The notes beneath the pieces are model-generated. The model had not been told where the DNA came from and ran no database searches. It saw only the letters and a list, made by a program, of their open reading frames with translations. The translations under genes were made by a program, and so were the position numbers. Below, one piece after another: positions 16,166-24,664 of a DNA stretch of 64,000 bases. The stretch covers positions 1-64,000 of the forward strand of contig JAFRKA010000014.1 in NCBI GenBank assembly GCA_017432005.1. The letters run 5' to 3'. Within the stretch, counting starts at the first letter, position 1; the number at the start of each line of letters is the position of its first letter. This DNA comes from Erysipelotrichaceae bacterium. Lineage in GTDB: Bacteria; Bacillota_I; Bacilli_A; Erysipelotrichales; Erysipelotrichaceae.

Positions 16166-17686
16166 ATGAATGCCGATATCTTTATAAGCTATAAATCTGA
16201 AGAAGAGGAGTATGCCCGCCGGGTCCGCAAGGTCCTGGAAGACAACGGGATCTCCTGCTGGATGGCGCCTGACAGCATTCCGATCGGATCCAATTACATG
16301 AAGCAGATCCCGCAGGCGATCGAATCATGCAAGGTCATGATCGTACTGGTCTCGGAGAAGTCGCAGCAGTCGACCTGGGTCAAGAATGAGTTCTCCCAGG
16401 CCATCAGCAAAAACAAGCTCATCATTCCATATGTCATTCAGGACTGCAAGCTCGAAGACGAGTTCGCTTTCAGCATGAGCACGATGCAGCAGGTCTTCGC
16501 CTGGAAGAATGAAGAGGAAGCGCTTCAGAGAGTCGTTCAGGATATCAGGACAGCTTTGGGTGATGATCCCAATGCCAGGATCGAGATCTCGGTCGTCAGA
16601 AAACCGAAGATCGCTCCTTATGTGATCGGTGCTGCACTGGCAGTCGTTGCCTTGATCGCGGGGTTCCTTCTTTTCAATAAAGGCGGCAAGCACGTTCCTG
16701 TTTCAGCAACTTCAGCAGAGGTCTATTATTCCGAAGTCATCCCTTATTTCATGACCGGTCGTCTGGAGAGCGTGGATGATGCCATGAATAATAATTATTT
16801 CAATGAAGATACCTACAGCAGAGCTTTCTCGCTGCTGAGTTTCATCCGCAACGATTCAGATAAATCGGTCTTTGTGGAAAAGATCGCCTGCGACATCGAT
16901 GAAGTCGTACCGATCGAGGTGCCGGTCGTTCATCTGGATGGTTTTTTCGAAGGTGATACTTTTGCGGCTTTCGCTTTCAATAACGGCTGGGGCGAGGCAA
17001 AGAATGCCAAAGTGACCTGGGAAGCAGAAGTAAGTGACGGGATCCCGGTCTATCCGGAACTCATCTCAGCCCTGAGTGGATCCAAGACTGTGTCGATCAA
17101 TTCCGGAGAGGCAGCTGAGGTCTACAGGATCAAAGTCGACCTGAGTGAACTGCAGGCATGGTGCCGCGAGAGAAAAGATGAATATATCCCGACATTATAT
17201 TCGGTATATACGCAAGTTGAATTTGACGGCGGTCATGACGGTTTTGCGATGTTCCTGATGTATGACAGTGATAATGATTCGTTCTTCGTCGATTACGGCG
17301 GTGCCGATGACGAGAAACCGAGCGTTACTCTGTATGCAGTGCTGGATGTCGATAATCCTCCTGAAACGCTGCGTTTCATTTCGGAGGATGCCAACCCGTT
17401 AGTCGAAGATACTTACCGGATCGAAACCGTCATCATTCCGACCAAGTCCTGCGAAGTGAAACTCAACGGTTCCTACTCGATCGGCGGAACGCTGTATGAG
17501 ACGGAAGATTACGATGTTATAGTCGCTGTACCTTATTTCTCGGATGATGCTTTCGAAATGGGCGGATATCTCACCCGAGATCTCTACCGGATCGATATGA
17601 ACAATACATCTGAAATGAAGAAGATCTGTCAGAAATACCGTTATGATATCGAATCGATCCTGCCTGATGATGCACCACGCGGATAG
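16166..17686 (+). CDS. Membrane-anchored TIR-domain protein
   Basis: A 506-residue protein. Residues 1-135 form a TIR domain beginning DIFISYKSEEEEYARRV, with GISCWMAPDSIP as the BB-loop region and STWVKNEFSQAI carrying a glutamate (about E75) at the place of the NADase catalytic residue. One membrane helix follows at about 151-173 (APYVIGAALAVVALIAGFLLF). The remaining 330 residues, with no recognisable domain, would lie outside the cell. It could be an NAD-consuming or signalling TIR linked to an external sensor. It starts a run of four same-strand genes with 2-3 bp gaps or overlaps. Confidence 0.78.
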   Translation: MNADIFISYKSEEEEYARRVRKVLEDNGISCWMAPDSIPIGSNYMKQIPQAIESCKVMIVLVSEKSQQSTWVKNEFSQAISKNKLIIPYVIQDCKLEDEFAFSMSTMQQVFAWKNEEEALQRVVQDIRTALGDDPNARIEISVVRKPKIAPYVIGAALAVVALIAGFLLFNKGGKHVPVSATSAEVYYSEVIPYFMTGRLESVDDAMNNNYFNEDTYSRAFSLLSFIRNDSDKSVFVEKIACDIDEVVPIEVPVVHLDGFFEGDTFAAFAFNNGWGEAKNAKVTWEAEVSDGIPVYPELISALSGSKTVSINSGEAAEVYRIKVDLSELQAWCRERKDEYIPTLYSVYTQVEFDGGHDGFAMFLMYDSDNDSFFVDYGGADDEKPSVTLYAVLDVDNPPETLRFISEDANPLVEDTYRIETVIIPTKSCEVKLNGSYSIGGTLYETEDYDVIVAVPYFSDDAFEMGGYLTRDLYRIDMNNTSEMKKICQKYRYDIESILPDDAPRG

Positions 17687-17689
17687 ACA

Positions 17690-18064
17690 ATGTTCTTTGT
17701 ATTAGGCATTAACGAAAAACGTGAAGATCTGGCTGATGAACAGCTGGTGACCTGTGAAAGATGCGGAAGCTACGGACGCTATCTTGTTTTCATGACATAT
17801 AGTGTCCTGTCGCTGTTTTTCATCCCGGTCTTTCGCTGGAACAGACATTACTATGTGGAGATGAGCTGCTGCAGGGCTCTTTATGAACTGGATCCCGAGA
17901 TTGGCAGACAGATCGCTTCCGGGCAGAATGTCGAGATAAGAAATGAAGACCTGACCCTGCTCAGTTCAGGATACGGTAACACATATAAGAAATGCAGCTA
18001 TTGCGGATATGAGACGAATGAAGATTTTGCTTTCTGTCCCAAATGCGGCAACAGATTTGAATAG
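17690..18064 (+). CDS. Zinc-ribbon protein
   Basis: A 124-residue protein with an N-terminal CERCGSYGRY pair, a hydrophobic segment (FMTYSVLSLFFIPVF, about residues 38-52) and a C-terminal zinc ribbon (KKCSYCGYETNEDFAFCPKCGN). The layout matches small zinc-ribbon domain proteins that lie near the membrane in Firmicutes. It sits 3 bp after the TIR gene and 2 bp before the TrpF-like gene with no clear ribosome site, so translation is probably coupled. The role is unknown. Confidence 0.6.
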   Translation: MFFVLGINEKREDLADEQLVTCERCGSYGRYLVFMTYSVLSLFFIPVFRWNRHYYVEMSCCRALYELDPEIGRQIASGQNVEIRNEDLTLLSSGYGNTYKKCSYCGYETNEDFAFCPKCGNRFE

Positions 18065-18066
18065 AC

Positions 18067-18753
18067 ATGATCACTCAAATATATTCCATCCAGAGTGTTG
18101 AAGAAGCACTGGCCTGTGCCAAGGCCGGAGCAGACTATATCGGTCTTTCGATCGATACGGGTTTTGCCTTGCCTTCTCAGGTTTCGATCGAGACGGCCAA
18201 GCAGATCTTTGATGCACTGGAAGGCAAAGCGAAAAGAGTACTGATCTGTGTCACCAACAGTGACGAACCGCTCTATGAGCCGGTCACTTATCTGAAACCG
18301 GATGTGATCCATCTGTGCGGTTATGACTACTATGCGACTCCTGATTTTGTGAAGAAGATCAAGGGACTCTGTCCGGGCATCGAAGTCCTGCAGGCGATCG
18401 GGGTGGAAGATGAATCTTCCATCGAACAGGCGATCTACTATTCGAAATTCTGCGATACGCTGATCCTTGATTCCGTCGATCATAATATCAACGGGATCGG
18501 AGCAGCCGGTTTCACCAATGACTGGGATATCGACCGCCAGATCGTGGAACAATCTTCCTGCAAAGTCATCCTGGCCGGTGGTCTTTCACCGGACAATGTC
18601 AGAGAAGCGATCTTGAAAGTGAGACCCTGGGGCGTCGATTCTTTCACGAAGACCAGCGATGTCTTTCCGGACGGCACCAGCAGGAAGAACATCGAAAAAG
18701 TCGAAGCTTTCGTAAGAAATGCGAAAGCAGCTTTTGAGGAACTGAATGGCTGA
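18067..18753 (+). CDS. TrpF-like (phosphoribosylanthranilate isomerase fold) protein
   Basis: A 228-residue (beta/alpha)8 barrel with TrpF features. The phosphate-binding LAGGLSPDNVREAI matches the LxGGLxPxNV motif, and DTLILDSV places the acidic catalytic residue. The cysteine of the usual KICG N-terminal strand is absent (QIYSIQS here), and the terminal GVDVSSGVE is replaced by GVDSFTKTSDV. No other trp gene is nearby. The product overlaps a PfkB-type kinase gene by 8 bp, so I infer a sugar-phosphate or nucleoside-related isomerase or lyase rather than tryptophan synthesis. Confidence 0.65.
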   Translation: MITQIYSIQSVEEALACAKAGADYIGLSIDTGFALPSQVSIETAKQIFDALEGKAKRVLICVTNSDEPLYEPVTYLKPDVIHLCGYDYYATPDFVKKIKGLCPGIEVLQAIGVEDESSIEQAIYYSKFCDTLILDSVDHNINGIGAAGFTNDWDIDRQIVEQSSCKVILAGGLSPDNVREAILKVRPWGVDSFTKTSDVFPDGTSRKNIEKVEAFVRNAKAAFEELNG

Positions 18754-19666
18754 AGTCCTTTGTCTGGGCGACAGCTGCGCCGATATCATCATCCCGTATG
18801 GAGAAAGTCTGACGGATCAGGATGTATCCGTCGTTTTCAACTGCGGCGGAGCAGCTGCCAATACGGCTTTCGCCTTAGGCAGACTGGGTGTATCAGTAGC
18901 TTTTGCCGGCAAGGCCGGTGTCGATCTCTATGGTCTGTCCATGCGTAAGGAACTTGTTGAAAATAATGTCGATGTCTCTTCTTTCATCCTTTCGGATAAA
19001 CTGGTCTCGACGCAGATCCTGATCGTCATCGATGAGAAAGGGGACCGTCATCCTTTCCTGATGCCGAAAAAAGATCCTTCCTATCTTGAGATCTATCCTG
19101 AAGAACTTGAACAGATCGATCTGAGAGAAATGAAATATATCATCACCAACGGAATGATGCTGTTTGAAGATCCGGCTGCTTCAACGATCGTATCTTTTCT
19201 AGAGAAAGCACGTGAACGGGGCATAAAGATAATGCTGGATCTCAATTTCCGTCCGGAGACAGCAGGCAAGGATCGTTCACATCTGAATAAAGTTATAGCG
19301 ATGACCGATATCCTTCTGGGATCAGCTGATGAAGATTTTGCGATCCTGACAGGAAAGAAGGATCTGAAAGAGGCAGTGAAAGATCTGCAGGAAGCTGACA
19401 GAACGATCGTCGCACATGATAAAAACGGATCAACGGTTTTTGAAAAAGACAGAACATATCATACCGATTCCTATAAGGTCGAAGTGGCTGACACCATCGG
19501 TGCCGGTGATGTATTCAATGCGGGCTTCATCTATGGACTGATACAGGGGAAAGGACCGGATGAATGTAACAGACTGGGCTGTGCAGCAGCTGCTTATTCT
19601 TTGATGAGACCAGGAGCCAGGAACACTCCTGATCCTGAAGAACTATACAGATTCATGAAGGTATAA
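18746..19666 (+). CDS. PfkB family carbohydrate/nucleoside kinase
   Basis: A 306-residue ribokinase-fold kinase. The N-terminal GGAAANTAFALGRLG is the substrate-side glycine motif, and DTIGAGDVFNAGFIYG holds the catalytic aspartate and the anion hole. MLDLNFRPET is the conserved NxR region. It begins inside the end of the TrpF-like gene, so the two are likely translated together and act in one pathway. The substrate could be ribose, a nucleoside or another sugar. Sequence alone does not tell. Confidence 0.82.
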   Translation: MAEVLCLGDSCADIIIPYGESLTDQDVSVVFNCGGAAANTAFALGRLGVSVAFAGKAGVDLYGLSMRKELVENNVDVSSFILSDKLVSTQILIVIDEKGDRHPFLMPKKDPSYLEIYPEELEQIDLREMKYIITNGMMLFEDPAASTIVSFLEKARERGIKIMLDLNFRPETAGKDRSHLNKVIAMTDILLGSADEDFAILTGKKDLKEAVKDLQEADRTIVAHDKNGSTVFEKDRTYHTDSYKVEVADTIGAGDVFNAGFIYGLIQGKGPDECNRLGCAAAAYSLMRPGARNTPDPEELYRFMKV

Positions 19667-19697
19667 AAAAGATCATATCGCTAGGATATGATCTTTT
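19667..19697. terminator. Bidirectional terminator
   Basis: A 13-bp perfect stem (AAAAGATCATATC with GATATGATCTTTT) has runs of A before and T after it. It serves the PfkB gene and the convergent Cpl-7 repeat gene. Confidence 0.88.
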
Positions 19698-19715
19698 CAG
19701 GTTTTAAGATTTTGC

Positions 19716-20285
19716 CTATGCTAACATCTTGTTGACCAGAGCCTGGACTTCATCATAATTGTAGCCAGCAGCAGTCAGCTTGTCATATCTCTCCTGACCG
19801 TTGCCCCACTTGCCCTGGATTACTTCCTTAGCGATAGCCTCAAGATCCTTGTTGCCGCCGCCATGGAGCAGTTCGTTGACTTTGCCCTGTACTTCAGAAT
19901 AATCGTAGCCAGCAGCTGTCAGTTTGTCTTTTCTTTCCTGACCGTTGCCCCACTTGCCCTGGATAACTTCTTTAGCCAGCTTTTCAATGTTTTCAGCTCT
20001 TACTTTCTGCTTTTCAGCTTCGAGTTTAGCTTTTGCTTCAGCAGCAGCCTGCTCTGCAGCCTTCTTGGCATCTTCAGCAGCCTTGATCAGACTGTTGGCT
20101 TTTGATTTGACCTGCAGATAGTTGTTGTAGCCGGCAGCTTCCAGTTTTTCCTTGATTTCAGTGTCGTTGGCACCCCAGAGACCGTCTACTACTTCCTTAG
20201 CGAGAGTATCGACATCTTTTGCGACTTTCTCGATCTTGGCAGCAGCCTGTTCTTCTTTCTTTTTGAATCCATCGAATAAACCCAT
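19716..20285 (-). CDS. Cpl-7 (CW_7) repeat protein without signal peptide
   Basis: A 189-residue protein. Two near-identical repeats read AKEVIQGKWGNGQERxDKLTAAGYxYxEVQ, and a more diverged first copy reads AKEVVDGLWGANDTEIKEKLEAAGY. This is the CW_7 domain, known from Cpl-7 phage lysozyme, where it binds the peptidoglycan muropeptide. The start (MGLFDGFKKKEEQAAAK) is charged and has no signal peptide. A Lys/Ala/Glu-rich helix (about 80-120) separates the first repeat from the others. I chose the ATG at 20285 because AGGAGG precedes it. No catalytic domain is present. Confidence 0.78.
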   Translation of the reverse strand: MGLFDGFKKKEEQAAAKIEKVAKDVDTLAKEVVDGLWGANDTEIKEKLEAAGYNNYLQVKSKANSLIKAAEDAKKAAEQAAAEAKAKLEAEKQKVRAENIEKLAKEVIQGKWGNGQERKDKLTAAGYDYSEVQGKVNELLHGGGNKDLEAIAKEVIQGKWGNGQERYDKLTAAGYNYDEVQALVNKMLA

Positions 20286-20482
20286 TAAATCATTCCTCCT
20301 TCTTTTTTCGATCAGCTGGCGGTAAACGTCAGATCTGATCATGATTATAGTTTTAATGAACTTCTATAAATAATTATATTACACATTAGGGCTCCTTTTC
20401 ATATTTTCTATACAGTTTTTTAAATAGGAAGCTATAATTAGATTAAGGTAACATTTTAAAGATAAATACGAGGTGATCCAAT

Positions 20483-21433
20483 ATGAGTGAAACGAAAAAA
20501 AGGCTTGTGACCAGAAGTGATTTTGACGGTCTGGTATGTGCGATGATCCTGAAGGAGCTCGATCTGATCGATGACATCAAGTTCGTGCATCCGAAGGATG
20601 TACAGGACGGCAAAGTCGATATCACATCCAACGATATCACGACCAACCTTCCTTTCGACAAGCGCGTAGGTCTGGCTTTCGACCATCATGAATCCGAGCT
20701 TTCAAGGCTGGTCGGTGTTGACTACAAAGAACGTTATATCATCGATCCTGATGCCAAGAGCGCAGCCAGAGTCGTCTATGACTACTATGGCGGCAAAGAA
20801 GCTCTGCCACGCATCTCCGATGAACTGATGGAAGCTGTCGATAAGGGTGATTCCGCTGATTTCACGCTGGAAGAAGTGCTCGATCCGAAAGGCTGGGTAC
20901 TGATGAACTTCCTCATGGATGCCAGGACAGGTCTGGGACGTTTCCACACTTTCCGCATCTCCAACTATGATCTGATGATGGAACTGATCGATCACTGCAT
21001 CACGATGGACGTGAACGATATCCTCGAACTGCCGGATGTCAAAGAGAGAGTAGAACTTTATTTTGAACAGCAGGAGCTCTTCAAGGAACAGCTTAAGCGC
21101 ATCGCCAGAGTCTATGATCGAGTCGTTGTGATCGACCTGAGAAATGAAGAGACCATCTATGCCGGTAACCGTTTCATGGTCTATGCCATGTATCCTGAGA
21201 CGCAGATCTCTGTTCATGTAGCCTGGGGCTTCAAGAAGCAGAATACTGCTGTCATGATCGGCAAATCGATCATCAATAAAGATTCCAATGCGAATATCGG
21301 TGATCTGTGCCTGAAGTATGGTGGTGGCGGACACCGAAATGCGGGGACCTGCCAGATCGACAATGACAAGGTCGATGAAGCATTACCTGATATCATCGCA
21401 GAACTGAACAAAGACTGTACACCGATGGAATAA
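20483..21433 (+). CDS. DHH-family phosphoesterase
   Basis: A 316-residue DHH/DHHA1-like phosphoesterase. SDFDGLVCAMIL supplies the first metal aspartate, GLAFDHHESELSR is the DHH signature, and YGGGGHRNAGTCQ is the C-terminal GGGH motif that binds the substrate phosphate. Family members hydrolyse short oligonucleotides, pAp, cyclic dinucleotide products or polyphosphate. The precise substrate is not determinable. A TATAAT at 20433 and CGAGGTG ahead of the ATG support single-gene transcription. Confidence 0.82.
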   Translation: MSETKKRLVTRSDFDGLVCAMILKELDLIDDIKFVHPKDVQDGKVDITSNDITTNLPFDKRVGLAFDHHESELSRLVGVDYKERYIIDPDAKSAARVVYDYYGGKEALPRISDELMEAVDKGDSADFTLEEVLDPKGWVLMNFLMDARTGLGRFHTFRISNYDLMMELIDHCITMDVNDILELPDVKERVELYFEQQELFKEQLKRIARVYDRVVVIDLRNEETIYAGNRFMVYAMYPETQISVHVAWGFKKQNTAVMIGKSIINKDSNANIGDLCLKYGGGGHRNAGTCQIDNDKVDEALPDIIAELNKDCTPME

Positions 21434-21436
21434 TTC

Positions 21437-21465
21437 AAAGCTCCGAAAAAATCGGAGCTTTTTCT
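21437..21465 (+). terminator. Intrinsic terminator
   Basis: AAAGCTCCGA pairs with TCGGAGCTTT around a short A-rich loop, then T-rich sequence. It ends the DHH gene before the tRNAs. Confidence 0.88.
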
Positions 21466-21511
21466 TTTTTCTCTTTATCTTTTCAAATATTCGAGTATAA
21501 TAGTCTTACAG

Positions 21512-21587
21512 GGGGTTTTAGCGCAGTTGGAAGCGCGCATCGCTGGCAGCGATGAGGTCACGGGTTCGAATCCCGTAAGCTCCACCA
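21512..21587 (+). tRNA. tRNA-Ala (anticodon GGC)
   Basis: The cloverleaf folds as follows: acceptor GGGGTTT with AAGCTCC including the G3-U70 pair that marks alanine tRNAs, D-stem GCGC/GCGC, anticodon stem CATCG/CGATG with loop CTGGCAG (anticodon GGC), T-stem ACGGG/CCCGT with TTCGAAT loop, and an encoded ACCA end. A TATAAT lies at 21496-21501. Confidence 0.92.
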
Positions 21588-21592
21588 TGAAT

Positions 21593-21668
21593 GGACACTT
21601 AGCTCAGTTGGGAGAGCACCTCCTTGACGTGGAGGGGGTCAGGGGTTCGAGTCCCTTAGTGTCCACCA
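21593..21668 (+). tRNA. tRNA-Val (anticodon GAC), integration target
   Basis: Acceptor GGACACT pairs with AGTGTCC. D-stem GCTC/GAGC, anticodon stem CCTCC/GGAGG with loop TTGACGT (anticodon GAC), T-loop TTCGAGT and an encoded ACCA follow. Its last 13 bases are also the left att core of the island, so the insertion restores a complete tRNA. Confidence 0.93.
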
Positions 21669-21669
21669 T
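21656..21669 (+). repeat. attL core, left end of the island
   Basis: TTAGTGTCCACCAT is the 3' end of tRNA-Val (through CCA) plus one base. The same 14 bases recur at 46476-46489 and 48808-48821. Confidence 0.88.
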
Positions 21670-21679
21670 ATCTGCTTCG

Positions 21680-21704
21680 AAAATGCCTGTAAAATGGGCA
21701 TTTT
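21680..21704 (+). terminator. Terminator after the tRNA genes, inside the element's left end
   Basis: AAAATGCC (21680-21687) pairs with GGCATTTT (21697-21704), followed by T and C/T-rich bases. It lies between the att core and the integrase stop, so it may terminate tRNA read-through. Confidence 0.65.
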
Positions 21705-21711
21705 TCTTTTA

Positions 21712-21730
21712 TCCGTGGAAAAATCCGTGG
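21712..21730 (+). repeat. Tandem TCCGTGG sites, likely integrase arm-type sites (left)
   Basis: TCCGTGG occurs at 21712-21718 and 21724-21730 (12-bp period), each followed by AAAA. The same doublet with an 11-bp period lies at 46318-46335 inside the right end. Paired short direct repeats inside both ends are what tyrosine recombinases bind with their N-terminal arm domain. Confidence 0.6.
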
Positions 21731-21746
21731 AAAATATATGGGATTA

Positions 21747-22967
21747 CTATTTTTTGTATTTGCGATTTAATGTTGTGCTAATCAGATCTTCGTTGCTTGC
21801 AGTCGCATAGGCATTCAATGACATGTCTTCGTTCTTATGTCCCATCAGTCTCTTTGTGACAGCTGGATTGGTGCCCTGGGCATACAGATCAGCTGAGAAT
21901 GATTTCCTCATAAGAAGTGAATAAACCTTGATGCCGCAGGATCTGCTGACACGAGCCAGATAGTCACTAAAGTTTGTTGAACTGAAGGGATTACCGTCGT
22001 AATCCGCAAACAGCAGATCGTTTCTTGAGTATTTCAGAATCTCTTTGACAAGATTCAGGTTTTTGCCGGTAATCGGAATATTCCTGACAGACTGTGGAGT
22101 TTTCGTTGATACTTCAGTCACATATTCCGTCTTGCTAGATCCGATCGATCTTCTGATACAAAGATATGCAATTTCAACTTTTACAATATCCCCGGTTTCA
22201 GTTTCAGATTCCATTTCAGTAAAGACAATATTCTCTCTTCTGATTGCTCTGGCTTCCTGAGATCTGATCCCCGTGATCCGCATCAGCTTCAGCATATAAA
22301 GCATAATATCCCGATTGTAAATGCGATTTACTTCAGTCGGAAGATAATGCCCATATTCTGACATCGCTTTGCAGAAGGCCTGAAAATCATCCTCAGTGAT
22401 GTTCTGTTCAGACATCGACCTTTCAGTTACATTGTCAGACTTCGGGCTCTCTACCAAATCGACCAGATTCATTTGAACCACTCTTTTCCTTTGAGCGATT
22501 ATGAACAGTTTCTTCCAGATCGTTTTGACTTTTGTTACATGATGAGCTACGCAGGTTTCCGAGCATTTTTTCAGAGATGACAAGATATCTTCTTCGGTAA
22601 TATCCTTGATATCTTTATCTCCAAATTGCTCCTTGATGTACTTGCCATAAAGCTTATTATAGTTTTCATATGTGTTAAGCTTTCGGTCAAAATTGGAAGG
22701 GATCAGATCAAACAGTTCCTGAACTGTATAATCATCAAAACTGACAATCCCTTTTTCGGCCTGCCGGATCAGTTCTATCTGGTTGTCTCTGACTTTGATC
22801 GCATCTTTAAAAGCGGCATTGGCATTAACATAATCCTTGATTCTGAATCTCTGGTAGAACTTGCTTCCGTTGGGAAGCGGCATGTTTACCACAAAAGCGA
22901 CAAGCGTCTTCTTTTTATCGGCTACAGATTCTGAATACTTTTCTTCAATATACTTTTCTTTTCTCAT
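21747..22967 (-). CDS. int: Tyrosine recombinase/integrase
   Basis: A 406-residue phage-type integrase. The N-terminal arm-binding part (about 1-70) is followed by a core-binding SAM-like domain (TYENYNKLYGKYIKEQFGD region, about 75-170) and the catalytic domain. ITGIRSQEARAIR carries the first arginine, LLMRKSFSADL the second, KRLMGHKNEDMSLNAYA the histidine and the tyrosine nucleophile. The usual histidine of HxLR appears replaced (SLLMR). The gene reads toward the tRNA and stops 77 bp from the att core, the normal position for an element's integrase. It should join the tRNA-Val 3' end to the circular element. Confidence 0.9.
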   Translation of the reverse strand: MRKEKYIEEKYSESVADKKKTLVAFVVNMPLPNGSKFYQRFRIKDYVNANAAFKDAIKVRDNQIELIRQAEKGIVSFDDYTVQELFDLIPSNFDRKLNTYENYNKLYGKYIKEQFGDKDIKDITEEDILSSLKKCSETCVAHHVTKVKTIWKKLFIIAQRKRVVQMNLVDLVESPKSDNVTERSMSEQNITEDDFQAFCKAMSEYGHYLPTEVNRIYNRDIMLYMLKLMRITGIRSQEARAIRRENIVFTEMESETETGDIVKVEIAYLCIRRSIGSSKTEYVTEVSTKTPQSVRNIPITGKNLNLVKEILKYSRNDLLFADYDGNPFSSTNFSDYLARVSRSCGIKVYSLLMRKSFSADLYAQGTNPAVTKRLMGHKNEDMSLNAYATASNEDLISTTLNRKYKK

Positions 22968-23111
22968 TAATTAGTTCCTCACTTTCTTCTAACTAATGAG
23001 CAGTAATTGCTTCTCCTTTCTTCCAAGCAATACTACTCAAATGTGTAATATTACCCGGATGCATATTCGCTACTTATAATATGCAGCCAGATCGAAATAA
23101 TGGCAATCGAT

Positions 23112-23354
23112 CTATTGCTTATCTACTCCGTATTTCTCTCTGGCTGCTTCAGGTGTCATATCCCTGAAGTTGGCATAATCTTTACCTTTGCTGCGCCTGA
23201 TGAAATCATAGATCTCCTCCTTCTCGAATAACCAGTACTTTCCAAAACGGGTACCAACAAGCAGACCGTATTTTCTCAGATAACCTACCTGATGCGTGGA
23301 ACAGCGTAAGATTGCTGCTACTTCTTTTGTGGTCAGTATTTGATTGAGTTCCAT
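23112..23354 (-). CDS. Excisionase-like helix-turn-helix protein
   Basis: An 80-residue DNA-binding protein of the MerR/excisionase type. LTTKEVAAILRCSTHQVGYLRKYGLLVG is the winged helix-turn-helix, and WLFEKEEIYDFIRR follows as the wing and third helix. It sits upstream of int and probably directs excision by binding the element ends. It starts 1 bp overlapping the relaxase stop, so it is translated coupled to it. Confidence 0.8.
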   Translation of the reverse strand: MELNQILTTKEVAAILRCSTHQVGYLRKYGLLVGTRFGKYWLFEKEEIYDFIRRSKGKDYANFRDMTPEAAREKYGVDKQ

Positions 23355-24664
23355 TATTTGATACCTCCGTTTCGGTCTAACCCCTGACTAAAATCTTCTG
23401 TTAATTCTTTAGACATATCTCCAAAACTTCTCTGCCACTGCTCAGCCAGATCTCTATCGGCAAAGCCTCCTTGGACAGTCTGATAGGATCCGTCATCCTG
23501 TCTAGATACGACTCTGAACATTCCCTCGTTCTCATCATCAGGAATGACACGAAGACTTTTTGGATCCAACTGCTCAGCTTTATCCGTAAGCTCACTGATA
23601 CCGGCAGATACTTCCTTGGATGGGAACTGCCTGATTGATGAATCATCCTTGACATCATATCCGAAATATTCCATCAGTCTGCTTCCGGCCTTGTGAGCCA
23701 TATCGGTGAATCTGTCTTTCCATTCCTGAGCAGTTTCTTTAAGATCCTCAATTGTCTGTCTGAACTTTTCTGCCTCTTCCTGCAGCCTCTCTATGATCCT
23801 ATCTTTCAAAGAGAGTTCTTCCTTCAGGGAAGTGTTCTCCTCAACGACAGTCTCATATGTTTTGATGTCAGGAGCTTCAGTGATCTCGATGAATTTGTCT
23901 TCATAGAGCTGTTTTGCTTCAGCGGCTTCCTGAGTCTTTACGGTCAGTTCTTCACTCCTTTGATTGAGATCACCAATCTGCTGCTTTGTCTCTACCAGCT
24001 GCTGTTGCATCTGCTGAACACTCTCTGCGATCTTCATTTCCTTATACTCCGATTCCTGGAGATGCTTCCTTCCTGAATCGATCTGATAGGGATCCATCTT
24101 CTCGATTGGCTGATCAAGATGCTTGCTGTTGTATTCGTCGATCCATTTGAAGGTGAAGTCCTGTGATTCTTTCTGCAGATCTCTGAGAAACTGCTTGTCC
24201 AGAATGTTCTTGGCTTGCAGCTTCTCGTCCTTCATCGGCAGCCAGGCATAAGTCGCGTGCGGTGTCGTTTCATCAAGATGCACAGCCACCGATAAGAGCG
24301 AATCCTTATCGACACCTTTATCTTCCAGAAATTCTCTGAACCAATCGGCTTTATCCTGAAAGTAGCTCTGGCAGATATCGACATCCCAGGATGACGGTAC
24401 GGACTCCACCGTTGAGCAGAGTACGACCGCATCTTTTCTTATCGCCTTGCCAGTCACCTGTTCAGTTGATTCCTTTGCTTCGCGGATCTGCCTGTACCAG
24501 TTCATTCCATCCTCAGACATAGCCTTATAAACGTTATTGAGAGTCCGATGTTCATCTACATAATTCCTGTATTTTGAGGAATCCTCATATTGCCTGAACT
24601 GTTCCTTCATAATCCCGCCGACATCCTTTGTCTGATACTTCTCATTGTGAATGTTATATTGCAT
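23354..24664 (-). CDS. mobV: MobV (Pre/Mob) family relaxase
   Basis: A 436-residue plasmid mobilization/recombination relaxase. It nicks oriT and pilots the single strand during conjugation. The metal-binding motif is HLDETTPHATYAWLP (about residues 128-142). The N-terminal NVYKAMSEDGMNWYRQIR region is usual for MobV. From about residue 215 to 330 the protein is a long Gln/Glu-rich coiled coil, as in pMV158 MobM. The nucleophile is not certain from sequence. The gene begins directly after the oriT hairpins. Confidence 0.88.
   Translation of the reverse strand: MQYNIHNEKYQTKDVGGIMKEQFRQYEDSSKYRNYVDEHRTLNNVYKAMSEDGMNWYRQIREAKESTEQVTGKAIRKDAVVLCSTVESVPSSWDVDICQSYFQDKADWFREFLEDKGVDKDSLLSVAVHLDETTPHATYAWLPMKDEKLQAKNILDKQFLRDLQKESQDFTFKWIDEYNSKHLDQPIEKMDPYQIDSGRKHLQESEYKEMKIAESVQQMQQQLVETKQQIGDLNQRSEELTVKTQEAAEAKQLYEDKFIEITEAPDIKTYETVVEENTSLKEELSLKDRIIERLQEEAEKFRQTIEDLKETAQEWKDRFTDMAHKAGSRLMEYFGYDVKDDSSIRQFPSKEVSAGISELTDKAEQLDPKSLRVIPDDENEGMFRVVSRQDDGSYQTVQGGFADRDLAEQWQRSFGDMSKELTEDFSQGLDRNGGIK

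Noticed and set aside
21527..21781. Open frame across the two tRNA genes
   Set aside because: It is formed by tRNA sequence. Both cloverleaves fold fully.
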